NCBI GenBank assembly: GCA_021789355.1
Contig: JAJYJR010000433.1
Span: 1 to 5,455 of the forward strand
Length of the DNA: 5,455 nucleotides
From: Chloroflexota bacterium
GTDB taxonomy: Bacteria > Chloroflexota > Limnocylindria > Limnocylindrales > CSP1-4
Reading direction: 5' to 3'
Each line of letters starts with the position of its first letter. The first letter of the stretch is position 1. The notes under the pieces are model-generated. The model saw only the letters and a list, made by a program, of their open reading frames with translations, was not told the origin of the DNA and did no database searches. A program made the position numbers and the translations under genes. Below, piece after piece: positions 4,871 to 5,455 of this stretch.

Positions 4871-5455
4871 TCAGGCCGCGACGGCCTTCTGGGTCGCATC
4901 AACGCCGGCAGGTAGCGTGGCCCCGTCCGCGGGGAAGACCACGCCGCAGGCGATGACCCACACGACGAAGAGGCCGGCGCCGAGCGGGAAGTTCATGGGC
5001 CCGCCCGGAGCGATGACGCCCGACGTACCGAGGATCGTGACGGTCTCCGCGGCCTGTTCCACCACGAGCAGGACGGTCAGCCAGCGGAACCACGACGGCA
5101 CCTTGCTCTCGCGTCGCAGCGATGCCCAGGCGATCGGCGCGGCGAAGAGGAGGACGCCGGCGGTCAGCATCGGCCCGACGTACGCCGTGACGTCGAGGAG
5201 GGTGCGCGCGGTGCGGGGATCGAGCTGATCGGGGTGGAGCGCGGGGGCGACGGACAGCACCTGCCACACGGTCTGCGTGATGATGTAGGCGGCGCCGCCG
5301 AGGAGGAGCACGTCGCGAGCCGCGCCGCGGACCTGGCGGCGGAACCACGCCACCAGGACCCCGAACGGCAGCAGGGCGATGATCGTGAGCCACGCCGAGG
5401 CCCGGATCGCGGCGCCGTCGTCGCGGAAGTACGCGACGACCTGGTCGCCGCTTGC
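4871..5455 (-). CDS. Multi-TM membrane protein of unknown function, N-terminus beyond the window
   Basis: This integral membrane protein has 194 visible residues and an open frame to the right edge, so its start is missing. The GTG at 5353 is only an internal codon: 34 more codons upstream are open and coding-like (ASGDQVVAYFRDDGAAIRAS, leading straight into a hydrophobic helix). Five hydrophobic segments are visible in window numbering: about 19-38, 47-70, 88-112, 120-145 and 155-176. The layout, with a polar 'GDQVVAYFRDDGAAIRAS' before the first helix and a long loop after the second (HPDQLDPRTARTL), recalls a family of roughly 200-aa hypothetical membrane proteins of high-GC bacteria. That is recollection, and no function is established. 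The short C-terminal tail (about 177-194) is polar. It stops at 4871, 31 nt before 4420-4839, and the two are probably co-transcribed. Confidence 0.85.
   Translation of the reverse strand, partial: ASGDQVVAYFRDDGAAIRASAWLTIIALLPFGVLVAWFRRQVRGAARDVLLLGGAAYIITQTVWQVLSVAPALHPDQLDPRTARTLLDVTAYVGPMLTAGVLLFAAPIAWASLRRESKVPSWFRWLTVLLVVEQAAETVTILGTSGVIAPGGPMNFPLGAGLFVVWVIACGVVFPADGATLPAGVDATQKAVAA

Noticed and set aside
4871..5353. GTG at 5353 as the true start of the membrane protein
   Set aside because: The frame continues open and coding-like for 34 more codons to the window edge and includes most of a first transmembrane helix, so the gene is truncated by the window.

Overview
The window is high-GC DNA with tightly packed genes. 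It carries a TetR-family regulator, small secreted and membrane proteins, and a two-component pair of a type common in free-living high-GC bacteria. The kinase has an 'RHPRNPIGW' / 'LRYRLYDIGLIVNRALVYG' multi-TM sensor, a GAF-like region and a HisKA_3 kinase core. Such kinases, and the NarL-type partner seen here, are frequent in Chloroflexota and Actinomycetota. I infer one of these phyla, Chloroflexota slightly preferred, but no marker gene settles it. There is no RNA gene, insertion sequence, CRISPR array or phage gene that I can support.

Layout, left to right. (1) Positions 1-390, minus strand: the N-terminal 130 residues of a TetR/AcrR-family regulator resembling the ArpA/ScbR (gamma-butyrolactone receptor) branch. 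Its 3' end lies beyond the window. (2) Positions 391-641: a divergent control region. It holds a 14-bp perfect palindrome at 407-420, inside a 22-bp site (403-424) that closely matches the A-factor-receptor operator consensus, then a leader of about 200 nt. (3) Positions 642-857 and 930-1430, plus strand: a 71-aa two-helix membrane protein and a 166-aa secreted protein with two cysteines in its mature part, each with a good ribosome binding site. (4) Positions 1537-4343, plus strand: a 715-aa membrane histidine kinase and a 220-aa NarL/FixJ response regulator, overlapping by ATGA and clearly one operon. (5) Positions 4344-4419: a convergent gap with a nested inverted repeat, probably a terminator region. 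(6) Positions 4420-4839 and 4871-5455, minus strand: a secreted 139-aa protein preceded in the same operon by a multi-TM membrane protein whose start lies beyond the right edge.

How the parts may work together (inference): the TetR protein probably represses itself, and perhaps the 642-857/930-1430 pair, through the shared operator. The kinase/regulator pair forms a complete phosphorelay with all catalytic residues visible. Its signal and targets cannot be read from the sequence; the small exported proteins on both sides are candidates for targets or signal partners. The best leads are the ArpA-like operator beside an ArpA-like gene in what is probably not a Streptomyces, and the missing conserved histidine in the response regulator's DNA-binding motif. 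I see no clearly undescribed multi-gene system.
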